From Nocardia asteroides (GTDB lineage: Bacteria > Actinomycetota > Actinomycetes > Mycobacteriales > Mycobacteriaceae), in assembly GCF_900637185.1 (NCBI RefSeq), contig NZ_LR134352.1:1736001-1800000 (forward strand): a stretch of DNA of 64,000 bases, written 5' to 3'. Of this stretch, positions 1 to 9,185 are shown one piece after another. Within the stretch, counting starts at the first letter, position 1. Every line of letters begins with the position of its first letter. Below the pieces are notes generated by a model, which searched no databases, had not been told where the DNA came from, and saw only the letters and a program-made list of their open reading frames with translations. The translations under genes were made by a program, and so were the position numbers.

Positions 1-94
1 GCACTACATTCGCATCCTTCCGGAGGACCGCGTGGTCGTCGAGCTGTCGCCGTACGACCTCTCCCGCGGCCGGATTGTCTACCGCTACAAGTGA
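1..94 (+). CDS. infA: Translation initiation factor IF-1, C-terminal part (5' truncated)
   Basis: Only the last 30 codons are in the window, reading in frame from base 2 to the TGA at 92-94. The residues [20 protein letters not shown] followed by [10 protein letters not shown] are the hallmark C-terminus of bacterial IF-1, an OB-fold protein that binds the 30S A site during initiation. The gene order infA-rpmJ-rpsM-rpsK-rpsD-rpoA-rplQ is the standard actinobacterial arrangement and supports the call. The start and promoter lie upstream of the window. Confidence 0.96.
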
Positions 95-142
95 GACCCG
101 CTCGACGCCGCGAGCCTGAGGGCACGCGGCGTCGCCTGGTGT

Positions 143-195
143 TCCGGCCCCGGCCGGAGCGCGCTACAAGACTTCCCCAGTCGTCGGCTGGGGAA
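143..195 (+). other. Two hairpins in the infA-rpmJ spacer
   Basis: The 148-base spacer holds two perfect inverted repeats: TCCGGCC/GGCCGGA at 143-158 with a 2-base loop, and TTCCCCAG/CTGGGGAA at 173-195 with a 7-base loop followed by AAAA. Either could attenuate or partially terminate infA transcription before rpmJ. Neither has a T-run, so the role is uncertain. Confidence 0.4.
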
Positions 196-242
196 AAACT
201 GTGTTCACAGACCGTTGTGGACCAACAAAAGATTGGACGGAC

Positions 243-356
243 GTGAAGGTTCAGCCGAGCGTCAAGAAGATCTGCGAGAAGTGCAAGGTGATCCGCCGTC
301 ACGGGCGAGTCATGGTGATCTGCGACAACCTGCGCCACAAGCAGCGTCAGGGCTGA
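243..356 (+). CDS. rpmJ: 50S ribosomal protein L36
   Basis: A 37-residue basic protein starting with GTG at 243 ([20 protein letters not shown]...RQG). It carries the zinc-ribbon of the C+ form of L36: Cys11 and Cys14 in CEKC, Cys27 and His32. L36 is the smallest large-subunit protein and stabilises 23S rRNA folding near the peptidyl transferase centre. It lies between infA and rpsM as expected. Some actinobacteria also have a zinc-free L36 paralogue expressed under zinc limitation; this copy is the zinc-binding form. Confidence 0.96.
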   Translation: MKVQPSVKKICEKCKVIRRHGRVMVICDNLRHKQRQG

Positions 357-535
357 TCCAGCAGCACCGCCGGGCACCGATCGTCTGATCGGACTGACCG
401 AAAAGAAGAACTCCCAGCTCCAGCACGCACGCAGGCTGTGCGCGCCAACCACCGGTACGGAGGCCGGTGCCCCCACTGCAAAGACGGGGGGACGGACAGG
501 GAGCAGACCTCCGCAACCATTAAGGAACCTGCCAC

Positions 536-907
536 ATGGCACGTCTGATGGGCGTCGATCTCCCGCGCGAAAAGCGCATGGAGATCGCGTTGACCTACAT
601 TTTCGGAATCGGGCGCACCCGCGCCACCGAGATCCTGGCTCAGACCGGCGTCAGCCCGGACCTGCGCTCGAAGGATCTCAGCGACGACGACCTGACCAAG
701 CTCCGCGACTACATCGAGGCGTCGGAGTTCAAGGTCGAAGGTGACCTGCGCCGCGAGGTCCAGGCCGATATTCGCCGCAAGATCGAGATCGGCTGCTACC
801 AGGGCATCCGCCACCGTCGTGGCCTGCCCGTTCGTGGTCAGCGCACCAAGACCAACGCGCGTACGCGCAAGGGTCCGAAGAAGACCGTCGCCGGCAAGAA
901 GAAGTAG
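536..907 (+). CDS. rpsM: 30S ribosomal protein S13
   Basis: A 123-residue basic protein opening [20 protein letters not shown]. The conserved C-terminal segment [20 protein letters not shown], which contacts P-site tRNA and the subunit bridge to 23S rRNA, is intact. It starts an operon with rpsK (9-base gap), rpsD, rpoA and rplQ. The 179-base leader after rpmJ probably contains the operon's promoter, though I could not assign -35/-10 boxes confidently. Confidence 0.97.
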   Translation: MARLMGVDLPREKRMEIALTYIFGIGRTRATEILAQTGVSPDLRSKDLSDDDLTKLRDYIEASEFKVEGDLRREVQADIRRKIEIGCYQGIRHRRGLPVRGQRTKTNARTRKGPKKTVAGKKK

Positions 908-916
908 GGATAGCGT

Positions 917-1330
917 ATGCCTCCGAAGAGCCGGGCCGCTGGCCCGAAGAAGACTCAGAAGTCGCGTCGCCGGGATAAGAAGAACATCCCGCACGGCCAC
1001 GCGCACATCAAGAGCACGTTCAACAACACCATCGTCTCGATCACCGACCCCGAGGGCAACGTGATCTCGTGGGCGTCGTCGGGCCACGTCGGCTTCAAGG
1101 GTTCGCGTAAGAGCACCCCCTTCGCCGCGCAGCTCGCCGCCGAGAACGCTGCCCGCAAGGCGCAGGAGAACGGCGTCAAGAAGGTCGACGTGTTCGTGAA
1201 GGGCCCGGGTTCGGGCCGCGAGACCGCGATCCGATCGCTGCAGGCCGCGGGCCTCGAGGTCGGCTCGATCTCCGACGTCACCCCCCAGCCCCACAACGGC
1301 TGCCGGCCGCCCAAGCGTCGTCGCGTCTAG
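917..1330 (+). CDS. rpsK: 30S ribosomal protein S11
   Basis: A 137-residue protein with a Lys/Arg-rich N-terminus and the S11 signature [20 protein letters not shown] near its end, finishing in [14 protein letters not shown]11 shapes the 30S platform and contacts mRNA near the Shine-Dalgarno region. It follows rpsM by 9 bases and precedes rpsD by 22, so it is cotranscribed. Confidence 0.97.
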   Translation: MPPKSRAAGPKKTQKSRRRDKKNIPHGHAHIKSTFNNTIVSITDPEGNVISWASSGHVGFKGSRKSTPFAAQLAAENAARKAQENGVKKVDVFVKGPGSGRETAIRSLQAAGLEVGSISDVTPQPHNGCRPPKRRRV

Positions 1331-1352
1331 CGGGAAAGGAAACAGCTAAAAA

Positions 1353-1958
1353 ATGGCACGTTATACAGGCCCCATCACCCGCAAGTCGCGTCGTCTGCGC
1401 GTCGACCTCGTCGGAGGCGACCAGGCGTTCGAGCGTCGTCCTTACCCGCCCGGCCAGCACGGCCGCGCGCGGATCAAGGAATCCGAGTACCTGATGCAGC
1501 TGCAGGAGAAGCAGAAGGCTCGCTTCTCCTACGGCGTCATGGAGAAGCAGTTCCGTCGCTACTACGAAGAGGCCAACCGCCTCAAGGGTAAGACCGGCGA
1601 CAACCTGCTGCGTCTGCTCGAGTCGCGTCTGGACAACGTCGTGTACCGCGCCGGTCTGGCGCGCACCCGTCGTCAGGCTCGTCAGCTCGTCAGCCACGGC
1701 CACTTCGTGGTCAACGGCGTCAAGGTGAACGTCCCGAGCTACCAGGTCTCCCAGTACGACATCATCGATGTCAAGGAGAAGTCGCTGCCGACGCTGCCGT
1801 TCCAGGTGGCGCGCGAGACCGTCGGCGACCGTCCGGTCCCGGGTTGGCTGCAGGTCGTCCCCGGCCGTCTGCGCATCCTGGTGCACCAGCTGCCCGAGCG
1901 CGCGCAGATCGATGTGCCGCTGCAGGAACAGCTCATCGTCGAGTACTACTCGAAGTAA
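1353..1958 (+). CDS. rpsD: 30S ribosomal protein S4
   Basis: A 201-residue protein beginning MARYTGPITRKSRRL. It contains the S4 RNA-binding domain (LESRLDNVVYRAGLARTRRQ, then ARQLVSHGHFVVNG). S4 is a primary 16S rRNA binder that nucleates 30S assembly and helps decoding fidelity. This is the zinc-free form: the N-terminal Cys cluster of other bacterial S4 proteins is absent. It sits between rpsK and rpoA, and is followed by a strong hairpin. Confidence 0.97.
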   Translation: MARYTGPITRKSRRLRVDLVGGDQAFERRPYPPGQHGRARIKESEYLMQLQEKQKARFSYGVMEKQFRRYYEEANRLKGKTGDNLLRLLESRLDNVVYRAGLARTRRQARQLVSHGHFVVNGVKVNVPSYQVSQYDIIDVKEKSLPTLPFQVARETVGDRPVPGWLQVVPGRLRILVHQLPERAQIDVPLQEQLIVEYYSK

Positions 1959-1969
1959 GCGCTTTTGGT

Positions 1970-1994
1970 GGGGGTCGCGCTCATCGCGACCCCC
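1970..1994 (+). terminator. Hairpin between rpsD and rpoA, possible attenuator
   Basis: A perfect 10-base-pair GC-rich stem (GGGGGTCGCG / CGCGACCCCC) with loop CTCAT lies 11 bases after the rpsD stop. No T-run follows, as in many actinobacterial stem-only terminators. Because rpoA lies 55 bases downstream in the same operon, it more likely reduces read-through or acts as an mRNA processing or stability element than stops transcription fully. Confidence 0.5.
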
Positions 1995-2049
1995 GCACTC
2001 ACTGACGAGGCATCAAATAGCGGATGCCCTGAACAGGAAGTAGATCCTC

Positions 2050-3108
2050 ATGCTGATTTCCCAGCGTCCGACACTGACCGAAGAGGTTGTGGCGGAGAAC
2101 CGCTCGAAGTTCACCATCGAACCCCTCGAGCCGGGCTTCGGTTACACCCTCGGCAACTCGCTGCGTCGTACCCTGCTGTCCTCCATCCCGGGGGCCGCGG
2201 TCACGAGCATCCGCATCGACGGTGTCCTGCACGAGTTCACCACCGTTCCCGGTGTGAAGGAAGACGTCACCGACATCATCCTGAACCTCAAGGGTCTGGT
2301 CGTGTCCTCCGAAGAGGACGAGCCGGTCACCATGTACGTGCGTAAGCAGGGCCCCGGCACCGTCACCGCTGGTGACATCGTGCCGCCCGCCGGCGTCGTC
2401 GTGCACAACCCGGACATGCACATCGCCACCCTGAACGACAAGGGCAAGCTCGAGATCGAGCTCGTCGTCGAGCGGGGCCGCGGTTACGTGCCCGCCGTGC
2501 AGAACAAGGCGACCGGTGCGGAAATCGGCCGGATCCCGGTGGATTCGATCTACTCCCCGGTGCTCAAGGTGACCTACAAGGTCGAGGCCACCCGTGTCGA
2601 GCAGCGCACCGACTTCGACCGTCTCATCCTCGACGTGGAGACCAAGAACTCCATCACGGCGCGGGACGCGCTGGCTTCGGCCGGTAAGACCCTGGTCGAG
2701 CTCTTCGGCCTGGCCCGTGAGCTCAACGTCGAAGCCGAGGGCATCGAGATCGGCCCCAGCCCGGCCGAGGCGGACCACATCGCCTCCTTCGGTCTGCCGA
2801 TCGAGGATCTGGACCTCACCGTCCGGTCCTACAACTGCCTCAAGCGCGAGGGTGTGCACACGGTGGGCGAGCTCGTGGCCCGCACCGAGTCGGACCTGCT
2901 GGACATCCGCAACTTCGGCCAGAAGTCCATCGACGAGGTCAAGGTCAAGCTGCACGCGCTCGGCCTCTCGCTGAAGGACTCGCCCGCTTCGTTCGACCCG
3001 TCCTCCGTGGTGGGTTACGACGCGAGCACCGGCACCTGGAGCGATTCCGGCACTTTCAGTGACACCGACGGCGGCGAGCAGGACTACGCCGAGACCGAAC
3101 AGCTCTAG
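2050..3108 (+). CDS. rpoA: DNA-directed RNA polymerase alpha subunit
   Basis: A 352-residue protein starting [20 protein letters not shown]. The N-terminal dimerisation domain (about residues 1-230) has the invariant region [20 protein letters not shown]. The C-terminal domain (about 255-320) has [20 protein letters not shown] and [16 protein letters not shown], the DNA UP-element and activator contact surface. An acidic tail after residue 325 is typical of actinobacterial RpoA. Alpha dimers seed assembly of the RNA polymerase core. It is cotranscribed with upstream ribosomal genes and rplQ. Confidence 0.98.
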   Translation: MLISQRPTLTEEVVAENRSKFTIEPLEPGFGYTLGNSLRRTLLSSIPGAAVTSIRIDGVLHEFTTVPGVKEDVTDIILNLKGLVVSSEEDEPVTMYVRKQGPGTVTAGDIVPPAGVVVHNPDMHIATLNDKGKLEIELVVERGRGYVPAVQNKATGAEIGRIPVDSIYSPVLKVTYKVEATRVEQRTDFDRLILDVETKNSITARDALASAGKTLVELFGLARELNVEAEGIEIGPSPAEADHIASFGLPIEDLDLTVRSYNCLKREGVHTVGELVARTESDLLDIRNFGQKSIDEVKVKLHALGLSLKDSPASFDPSSVVGYDASTGTWSDSGTFSDTDGGEQDYAETEQL

Positions 3109-3152
3109 GTCATCGGGGGGCACCCCGGTAGACCTTTCCCAAGGAGAATCCA

Positions 3153-3665
3153 ATGCCTAAGCCCAAGAAGGGTGCTCGCTTCGGCGGGTCGGCGTCGCAC
3201 CAGAAGGCGATCTTCGCCAACCTGGCCACGGCGCTTTTCGAGCACGGTCGTATCACGACCACCGAGTCGAAGGCCAAGGCGGTTCGCCCCTACGCCGAGA
3301 AGCTCATCACCAAGGCGAAGGGCGGCACCCTGGCCGACCGTCGCGAGGTCATGAAGGTCATCCGCAACAAGGACATCGTGCACGCGCTGTTCGCGGAGAT
3401 CGGCCCCTCGTTCGAGGGTCGCGAGGGTGGCTACACCCGCATCACCAAGGCGCTGCCGCGCAAGGGTGACAACGCGCCGATGGCCGTCATCGAGCTCGTC
3501 CGCGAGAAGACCGTGACCAACGAGGCCGACCGGGCCCGTCGCGTCGCCGCGTCGCAGAAGGCCGAGGCCGCCCCGGCCGCCGAGGCCGAGGAGACCGTCG
3601 TCGAGGAGACCGTGGCCGACGCCCCGGCCGCCGACGAGGCCACCGAGGACAAGAAGGACGCCTGA
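3153..3665 (+). CDS. rplQ: 50S ribosomal protein L17
   Basis: A 170-residue protein with the L17 core ([20 protein letters not shown], then [20 protein letters not shown]) in residues 1-120. A low-complexity Ala/Glu tail follows, as in many actinobacterial L17 proteins. L17 lines the peptide exit tunnel region of the large subunit. It ends the ribosomal operon; a canonical terminator follows within 16 bases. The ribosome binding site AAGGAG lies just upstream of the ATG. Confidence 0.97.
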   Translation: MPKPKKGARFGGSASHQKAIFANLATALFEHGRITTTESKAKAVRPYAEKLITKAKGGTLADRREVMKVIRNKDIVHALFAEIGPSFEGREGGYTRITKALPRKGDNAPMAVIELVREKTVTNEADRARRVAASQKAEAAPAAEAEETVVEETVADAPAADEATEDKKDA

Positions 3666-3680
3666 TTCCCAGGCTTCCGG

Positions 3681-3723
3681 CCGAGCCCGTCACCCCGCGT
3701 GGGTGGCGGGCTCGGTGCTTTTG
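3681..3723 (+). terminator. Intrinsic terminator of the rpsM-rplQ operon
   Basis: An inverted repeat CCGAGCCCG...CGGGCTCGG, with inner CACCC/GGGTG pairing, is followed by TGCTTTTG. It lies directly after rplQ and in front of truA, so it marks the end of the ribosomal operon. Confidence 0.8.
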
Positions 3724-3744
3724 TCAGTGACTACGGAGGATGCG

Positions 3745-4590
3745 ATGGACGACACCGGCGAGCAGCGCGCGCCGATCCGGGTGCGGCTCGGAATCAGTTA
3801 CGACGGCACCGATTTCACCGGCTGGGCCCGGCAGCCGGGGCTGCGCACGGTGCAGGGCACGCTGGAGGAGTCGCTGTCGAAGGTGTTCCGGGAGCCGATC
3901 CAGCTCACCGTCGCCGGGCGCACCGACGCCGGCGTGCACGCCGAGGGACAGGTCGCGCACTTCGACACCGGCGGTGAACTCGACGCCGACAAGCTGCTGT
4001 ACCGGATGGCCCGTTTCCTGCCCAAGGACGTGCGCATCACCGAGATCGCGCCCGCGCCCGCCGATTTCGACGCTCGCTTCTCCGCGATCCGCAGGCACTA
4101 CGTCTACCGGCTGACCACCGCGCGCTTCGGCGCCGAGCCGCTCGAGGCTCGCAGCCGCGTCGCCGCCAAGCCCGGTCTGGACCTCGACGCCATGCGCGCC
4201 GCGTCGCACACCCTGCTCGGCCTGCACGACTTCGCCGCGTTCTGCCGCAGGCGCGAAGGCGCCACCACCGTGCGCGAGCTGCAGCGGTTCGACTGGGAGC
4301 GAGCCGGTGACCGGCTCGACGCCTACGTGAGCGCCGACGCCTTCTGCTGGTCGATGGTGCGCAGCCTGGTCGGGGCGATCCTCGCCGTCGGTGAGGGCCG
4401 CCGGACCCCGGAGTGGGTGGCGAGCCTGCTGACCGAATCGGAGCGGTCGAGCTCGGTGACGGTCGCGCCCGCCCACGGCCTGAGCCTGGTCGCCGTCGAC
4501 TACCCGGCCGACGCCGACCTCGCCGCCCGCAACGCCCAGACCCGGGAGACCAGGACACTGCCCGCGACGGGTGGTTGCTGCGGCGAATAG
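3745..4590 (+). CDS. truA: tRNA pseudouridine(38-40) synthase
   Basis: About 281 residues. TruA isomerises U38-U40 in tRNA anticodon stems. The catalytic motif [11 protein letters not shown], with nucleophile Asp61, is intact, as is the N-terminal [19 protein letters not shown] choose ATG 3745 because GGAGGA sits 4 bases upstream; an earlier in-frame GTG at 3703 lies inside the rplQ terminator. A minor alternative is GTG 3727. Position immediately after rplQ matches mycobacteria (Rv3455c). Confidence 0.94.
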   Translation: MDDTGEQRAPIRVRLGISYDGTDFTGWARQPGLRTVQGTLEESLSKVFREPIQLTVAGRTDAGVHAEGQVAHFDTGGELDADKLLYRMARFLPKDVRITEIAPAPADFDARFSAIRRHYVYRLTTARFGAEPLEARSRVAAKPGLDLDAMRAASHTLLGLHDFAAFCRRREGATTVRELQRFDWERAGDRLDAYVSADAFCWSMVRSLVGAILAVGEGRRTPEWVASLLTESERSSSVTVAPAHGLSLVAVDYPADADLAARNAQTRETRTLPATGGCCGE

Positions 4591-4631
4591 CCGCTGCCGG
4601 GTTGCCCGGATCGTGACATCGCGGGGATACG

Positions 4632-5891
4632 ATGGCCAGGCTCGATGTCAGCGAGAGAGCCGGGCAGGTGACAGACGATTCTGGTGGTCGGGTCGGTCTC
4701 GGACGACGGATAGCCGTCGCCTTGCTGGTGTGCGCCACCGGCCTGCTCACCCTGCTGGCCGTCGTCGCCGGGTATGTGCGCGCCGAGCTGCTCGACACCG
4801 ATCACTACGTCGACACGATGGCACCGCTGGCCGAGGATCCGGCCGTGCAGAGCGCCGTCGCCGACGCGCTGACCAGGGCGGTCATGGGCCGTCTCGATGT
4901 CGAATCCGCCGCCACCGAACTGCTCGAGTCGGTCGAGCGCGAGAACCGTCGCCCCGCCGTGCAGGCCATTCTGCGCAGTCTGCCCGCCCTGGTGGCGGAC
5001 GAGACCGAAGATCTGGTCCGGGACGCGTCGAACGCGCTCGTGCACAGCGAGGCGTTCCCGCGGCTGTGGACCGCGGCCAATCGCCAGGCGCATCGCGCCC
5101 TGGTCGCGGCGATGACCGGGAAGGACGAGGGCGCGGTGCGGATCGGCACCGACGGTGTCGTCACGCTCTCCCTGGAGCCGATGCTGACCGAGGTCGCGAC
5201 CCGGCTGGAGAATCGCGGTTTCGCCATGGCCGACCGGTTGACCGGGCTGCGTTCGGAATTCGTCCTGATCGAGTCCGACGACCTGGCCAAGGCGCAGCGC
5301 GTGGTGCGCTTGCTGGATCGGCTGGCGATCGTGCTCGGGGTCGCCGCGCTGGGCTGTGCGATCGGGGCCGTGTTGGTGGCCGAACGAACGCGACGACGGC
5401 GCGCGATTCTCTCCGTCGCGGTGAGTGTGCTGGTATCGATGGTCGTTCTCGCGGTGGCGCTGGTGGTGGCGCGCGCGGTATATCTGGACCATCTTCCGGT
5501 CCGGGAGACGTCCGTCGATGCGGCCCGCGTGGTCTTCGACACGCTGGCCGAACCGCTGCGCACGAGCATGCGGGTGCTGGCGGTGCTCGCCGCGCTCGTG
5601 GCGTTCGCCGCCTTCCTGGCAGGCCCGTCGAAACCCGCTGTCCGGGTGCGCGCCGGCGCCGACCGGCTGCTCGACCGGGTGCGCCGGGGCGAGCGCGGTC
5701 CGGTGTCGCGCTTCGTCGCCGCCAATATCGGCTGGCTGCGCTACACGGTGCTGATCGCGGCCGCCGCGGTGTTCGTGTTCTGGGACTACCCGACAGTCCG
5801 GGTGGGGATCCTGATCGCCGCCGGCGCGGCCGTCGCCCTGCTCATCCTCGACGTCCTCGGCCGACCACGATCGTCTGACCAGCGAATATGA
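4632..5891 (+). CDS. Conserved integral membrane protein (Rv3454-like by position)
   Basis: A 419-residue protein with one N-terminal membrane helix (about residues 26-50), a soluble extracytoplasmic domain of roughly 170 residues without catalytic motifs I recognise, then about five hydrophobic helices (about 225-250, 260-285, 315-335, 375-395, 397-412) separated by Arg-rich loops (RTRRRR). The topology and the position next to truA match the mycobacterial Rv3454 protein. Function is unknown. The gene lies 41 bases after truA on the same strand and may be cotranscribed. Confidence 0.75.
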   Translation: MARLDVSERAGQVTDDSGGRVGLGRRIAVALLVCATGLLTLLAVVAGYVRAELLDTDHYVDTMAPLAEDPAVQSAVADALTRAVMGRLDVESAATELLESVERENRRPAVQAILRSLPALVADETEDLVRDASNALVHSEAFPRLWTAANRQAHRALVAAMTGKDEGAVRIGTDGVVTLSLEPMLTEVATRLENRGFAMADRLTGLRSEFVLIESDDLAKAQRVVRLLDRLAIVLGVAALGCAIGAVLVAERTRRRRAILSVAVSVLVSMVVLAVALVVARAVYLDHLPVRETSVDAARVVFDTLAEPLRTSMRVLAVLAALVAFAAFLAGPSKPAVRVRAGADRLLDRVRRGERGPVSRFVAANIGWLRYTVLIAAAAVFVFWDYPTVRVGILIAAGAAVALLILDVLGRPRSSDQRI

Positions 5892-6004
5892 CGTGACCCA
5901 CGTTCGCCCTGCGCCGCATGGAGGGCCGCGTGCCGGGCGGATAGGGTGCTGCATGGTGCCGCGCGGGACGGTTGCCAGGTGGTGTGGAGAGGGCGGGGTG
6001 CGTG

Positions 6005-6797
6005 ATGCCCGGGGAGTCGGCCGATTCGTTCGACAAGTGGGAAGCGGTGATGTCGAACGCGTACGTGCCGGTGGCCGTCGAACCCCTGCCGGGGACAGCG
6101 GCTTTCCACGGCAGCATCACCCGGGGCTCGCTCGACGGAATCGAATTCACCACCCTGCGGACCAGCGGCCAGCGCGTACTGCGCACCGAGCGGCTGATCG
6201 CGCGCTCCAGTGTCGAGATGCTGTACGTGGGCATCTGCCTCGCGGGCTCGGGCCGCATCCAGCAGGACGACCGGCTGGCCGAACTCCGGCCGGGCGAGAT
6301 GGTGTTCGTCGACAGCAGGCGGCCCAACTGGTGGGAATCCGACGGCGAGCACGCGCAGATCGTGGTGCAGGTGCCGATCCCGCTGCTCGCCGAGCGCGGC
6401 GGCTGGACCGAGCCGCTCACCCCGGCGGCGATCACCCTCGGGGCTGGTTCGGCACCGTCGTTGGTCACCGAATACCTCCGCAACGTGACCACCCTGCACC
6501 ACACCCACCCCGGGCAGGCAGCCGAGCTGGCGGGGCACAGCATCCCGCTCGTCGCTTCCGCGCTGGCTTTGGCGGCCGGGCAGCTGCCGGGCGAGATAGG
6601 GGCGAAAGCGCTGGCGCGCCAACGGGTTCTGGCCTTCATGCGGCAGCGGTGCGGTGATCCGGCGCTGACGGTGGACGACATCGCGCGGGTGTCAGCTGTC
6701 GCGGCGGGCGCTGCCCGTTCGCCGCGGTGGTTGTGCTGTGGGGCTCGTGGCAACCGGAATGACATCGGGTGAATTCCGTTCGGAGAACGGTCGTTAG
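6005..6797 (+). pseudogene. AraC-family regulator disrupted by internal deletion and frameshift
   Basis: From ATG 6005 (GGGCGGGG upstream) the frame encodes an N-terminal AraC-binding-like domain (KWEAVMSNAYVPV, then LRPGEMVFVDSRRPNWWES) closely parallel to the three regulators downstream. It also encodes the start of the helix-turn-helix region (VLAFMRQRCGDPALTVDDIA). After about residue 220 homology stops and the frame runs into unrelated residues ending at 6772. In another frame, bases 6753-6779 encode TGMTSGEFR, matching the TGMTPGEYR that ends the paralogues, with a stop at 6795-6797. About 75 codons of the DNA-binding domain are therefore missing. The remaining protein could still fold as a ligand-binding domain but should not bind DNA. 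Confidence 0.8.
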
Positions 6798-6863
6798 CTG
6801 CGCGAACAGTGATGTTCGCCAAATTTCCCGGCCAAACCGCGACGACGGTGCAACGATCGGGCA

Positions 6864-7841
6864 ATGCAGGCGTTCGAGGGATTTCCCGAGATCTGTTCCA
6901 CGGAACAGAACTCGTCCCCGGACGCGTTCGGCTACTGGGAGGAACTGGTCGGCGGAGCCATCACCGAGGTCTCGATCGCACCGACCGTGCCGGGCGAGTT
7001 CCACGGCCGGATCAGGTCGGCCGACTTCGGTGACGTGGCCGTCGGGACGGTCCGGGTGCAGGGGCACGAGTTGCGCCGCACCAAGCGGCACATCGCCAGG
7101 GCCGAGGAGTTGCACGTGCTCGGCAGCGTCGTGCTCGGCGGCGGGGCCGAGGTGGAACACGCAGGTCATCGTGTAGTTCTCACGCCGGGATCGATGATCT
7201 TCTACGACACCGCGCAACCGATTCACTGGCGTTCGGACGAGGCGATCGAGGACCTGACCATCCGGGTGCCGCGCCAGCGGGTCGTCGACTTCCTCGGTAT
7301 CCGCGCCGAGGCGCTGCCCGCGGGCATGGTCATCGGGTCGGGCGGGGTCGGCGCCACCCTGGCCCGGTTCTTCCAGCGGGTCGCCGCGCTGCACCGCACC
7401 GATCCGCACGCGGCGGCCGTTCTGGCGGGCAGCGGGATCGACCTGCTCGGCGCGGCCGCGGTGATCGCGGCGGGGGAGCGTCCCGACGCGGCGCAGGCGC
7501 AGGCGCTGAGCAGTCAGCAGGTGCTGGACTATCTGCGGGCGAATTTCACCGATCCGGGGCTGACGGTCGACCGGATCGCCCAGGCGTGCCGGGTCTCGCG
7601 CCGCACGCTCTACCGGATTCTCGACGGTGCCGACGGCGGGCTCGGCACGCTGCTGCGCGGGTTGCGCGTCGAGCGTGCGCGAATGTTGCTGGAAGCGGGG
7701 GAGATCGGTTCCATCGCCGGCGTCGCCTCGGCGTCCGGCTTCGCCACCGAGCGGCAGTTCTATCGCGTTTTCCGCACCGCGACCGGCATGACTCCGGGTG
7801 AATACCGGATGGTTGCCCGGCATCGGGTGGGGGTGCCGTGA
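6864..7841 (+). CDS. AraC-family transcriptional regulator (second of four)
   Basis: 325 residues. Residues about 20-210 form an AraC-binding-like cupin domain (VVLTPGSMIFYDTAQPIHW). Residues about 215-320 form a complete AraC/XylS DNA-binding domain with two helix-turn-helix units (VDRIAQACRVSRRTLYRIL and IAGVASASGFATERQFYRVF) and the terminal TGMTPGEYR. It probably senses a small molecule and regulates nearby genes, perhaps the nitrilase-like gene. It starts 66 bases after the broken paralogue. Its N-terminus is the most divergent of the four. Confidence 0.88.
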   Translation: MQAFEGFPEICSTEQNSSPDAFGYWEELVGGAITEVSIAPTVPGEFHGRIRSADFGDVAVGTVRVQGHELRRTKRHIARAEELHVLGSVVLGGGAEVEHAGHRVVLTPGSMIFYDTAQPIHWRSDEAIEDLTIRVPRQRVVDFLGIRAEALPAGMVIGSGGVGATLARFFQRVAALHRTDPHAAAVLAGSGIDLLGAAAVIAAGERPDAAQAQALSSQQVLDYLRANFTDPGLTVDRIAQACRVSRRTLYRILDGADGGLGTLLRGLRVERARMLLEAGEIGSIAGVASASGFATERQFYRVFRTATGMTPGEYRMVARHRVGVP

Positions 7842-7884
7842 GCGCGACACGACAGGCCGGATCGACCGGTGATAAGCATCACAA

Positions 7885-7900
7885 GTGGACCGGGGTCCAC
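7885..7900. promoter_or_regulatory. Perfect palindrome, candidate operator
   Basis: GTGGACC GG GGTCCAC is a perfect 7+2+7 inverted repeat in the 242-base gap between two araC-type genes. It is 44 bases after one stop and 184 bases before the next start, and no T-run follows. It could be a dimer binding site or a weak terminator. Confidence 0.35.
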
Positions 7901-8083
7901 ACCTGGTCGATTGCCCGAATCCGCTGTAAACGCCGGGGTCGGTTGAATATTTGATGAACGCATACTTTTCCATTCTGAAGCATCTGGTGGCGACGCATCG
8001 GCGAATCTGGCAGGCTCAGGCACCGGGCGACGGGTGATTCGTTGTCACGCCCGAGGTTTGCTGGTCGATCTCAGGAAAGCGGG

Positions 8084-9097
8084 GTGGTTGGCGTGGCACC
8101 GTCGGAGCCGCTCGTCGAGCTGAAACTGAACGACAGCCCGGAATTGCGCGGGGGCGAGGCATTCGCGCAGTGGGAGTCATTGCTGTCGGAAAGCTATGTG
8201 CCGTTGTCGGTGGACCCGGAACGCGGTGAGGCGTTCCACGGGCGGATCGTGCGCGGGTCGATGCCCGGCTTCGAATTGTCGACCGTCGGCGCCAGCGGCC
8301 AGCGCATCCGCCGCACCCGCAGCGGTATCGCGCGGACCGACGGCGAGTTCCTGTTCGTCAGCATTCTCACCGAGGGTTTCGGCAGGCTGCACCAGGACGG
8401 CCGGATCGCGGTGCTCCGTCCGGGCGACATGGTCTTCTACGACACCACCCGGCCCTATCACTGGGACATCGACGGTTCCTGGTCGCAGGTGGTGGCCCGG
8501 GTGCCGCTGCACCTGCTGCGTGAATACGTGCCGACCGACCGCGCGGTGATGCCGACGGCGGTGACGGTGTCCGCCGAGAGCCCGGGCGGCGTGGTGGCCG
8601 GGTTCTTCCGCGACCTGGCCCGAATCCAGCAGGTCGCGCCCGAGCAGGCGACGGTCCTGGCCGACAACGGTGTGAAGCTGCTGGCGTCGGCGGTGACCCT
8701 CGCCGGCGGCGCGCTGCCGACCGGGCAGTCGGCGCAGGCGTTGTCGCGCGAGCAGGTGCTGTCGTTCATGCGTGCCCGGTGTACCGATCCGAACCTGACC
8801 GTCGACGAGATCGCCCGCGCGTGCCTGGTCTCGCGCCGCAGCCTGTACCGCCTCTTCGACGAGCCGGGCGACGGCCTGAGCGCGGTGCTGCGGCGGATGC
8901 GGGTGGAGTGCGCCCAGCTGCTGCTGGTGCGCGACACCGGCCGTTCCACCGCCTCGATCGCCACGGCCTCCGGCTTCGCCTCCGAGCGTCATTTCTTCCG
9001 GGCGTTCCGGCTGGAGACCGGCATGACGCCGGGTGAATACCGGCTGGTCACCGCGCATCCCGGCGCGCGGGGCGAGGTCGGCCGCTACACAGCGTGA
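8084..9097 (+). CDS. AraC-family transcriptional regulator (third of four)
   Basis: About 337 residues from GTG 8084, chosen because AGGAAAG lies 4 bases upstream; GTG 8093 is also in frame. The N-terminal sensor domain contains AFAQWESLLSESYVPLSVDP and LRPGDMVFYDTTRPYHW. The C-terminal AraC domain contains VDEIARACLVSRRSLYRLFD and IATASGFASERHFFRAFRLE and ends GMTPGEYR. It is a full-length paralogue of its neighbours and probably a ligand-dependent activator; the ligand is unknown. Confidence 0.88.
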   Translation: MVGVAPSEPLVELKLNDSPELRGGEAFAQWESLLSESYVPLSVDPERGEAFHGRIVRGSMPGFELSTVGASGQRIRRTRSGIARTDGEFLFVSILTEGFGRLHQDGRIAVLRPGDMVFYDTTRPYHWDIDGSWSQVVARVPLHLLREYVPTDRAVMPTAVTVSAESPGGVVAGFFRDLARIQQVAPEQATVLADNGVKLLASAVTLAGGALPTGQSAQALSREQVLSFMRARCTDPNLTVDEIARACLVSRRSLYRLFDEPGDGLSAVLRRMRVECAQLLLVRDTGRSTASIATASGFASERHFFRAFRLETGMTPGEYRLVTAHPGARGEVGRYTA

Positions 9098-9185
9098 CCC
9101 CAGAATCGCTGGGCGAAATGTCCGTATTTGTATGGCACACTGTGCGCACGCCGACGCGGGGTTCGATGAAGGGAGTGGCCGGGGC

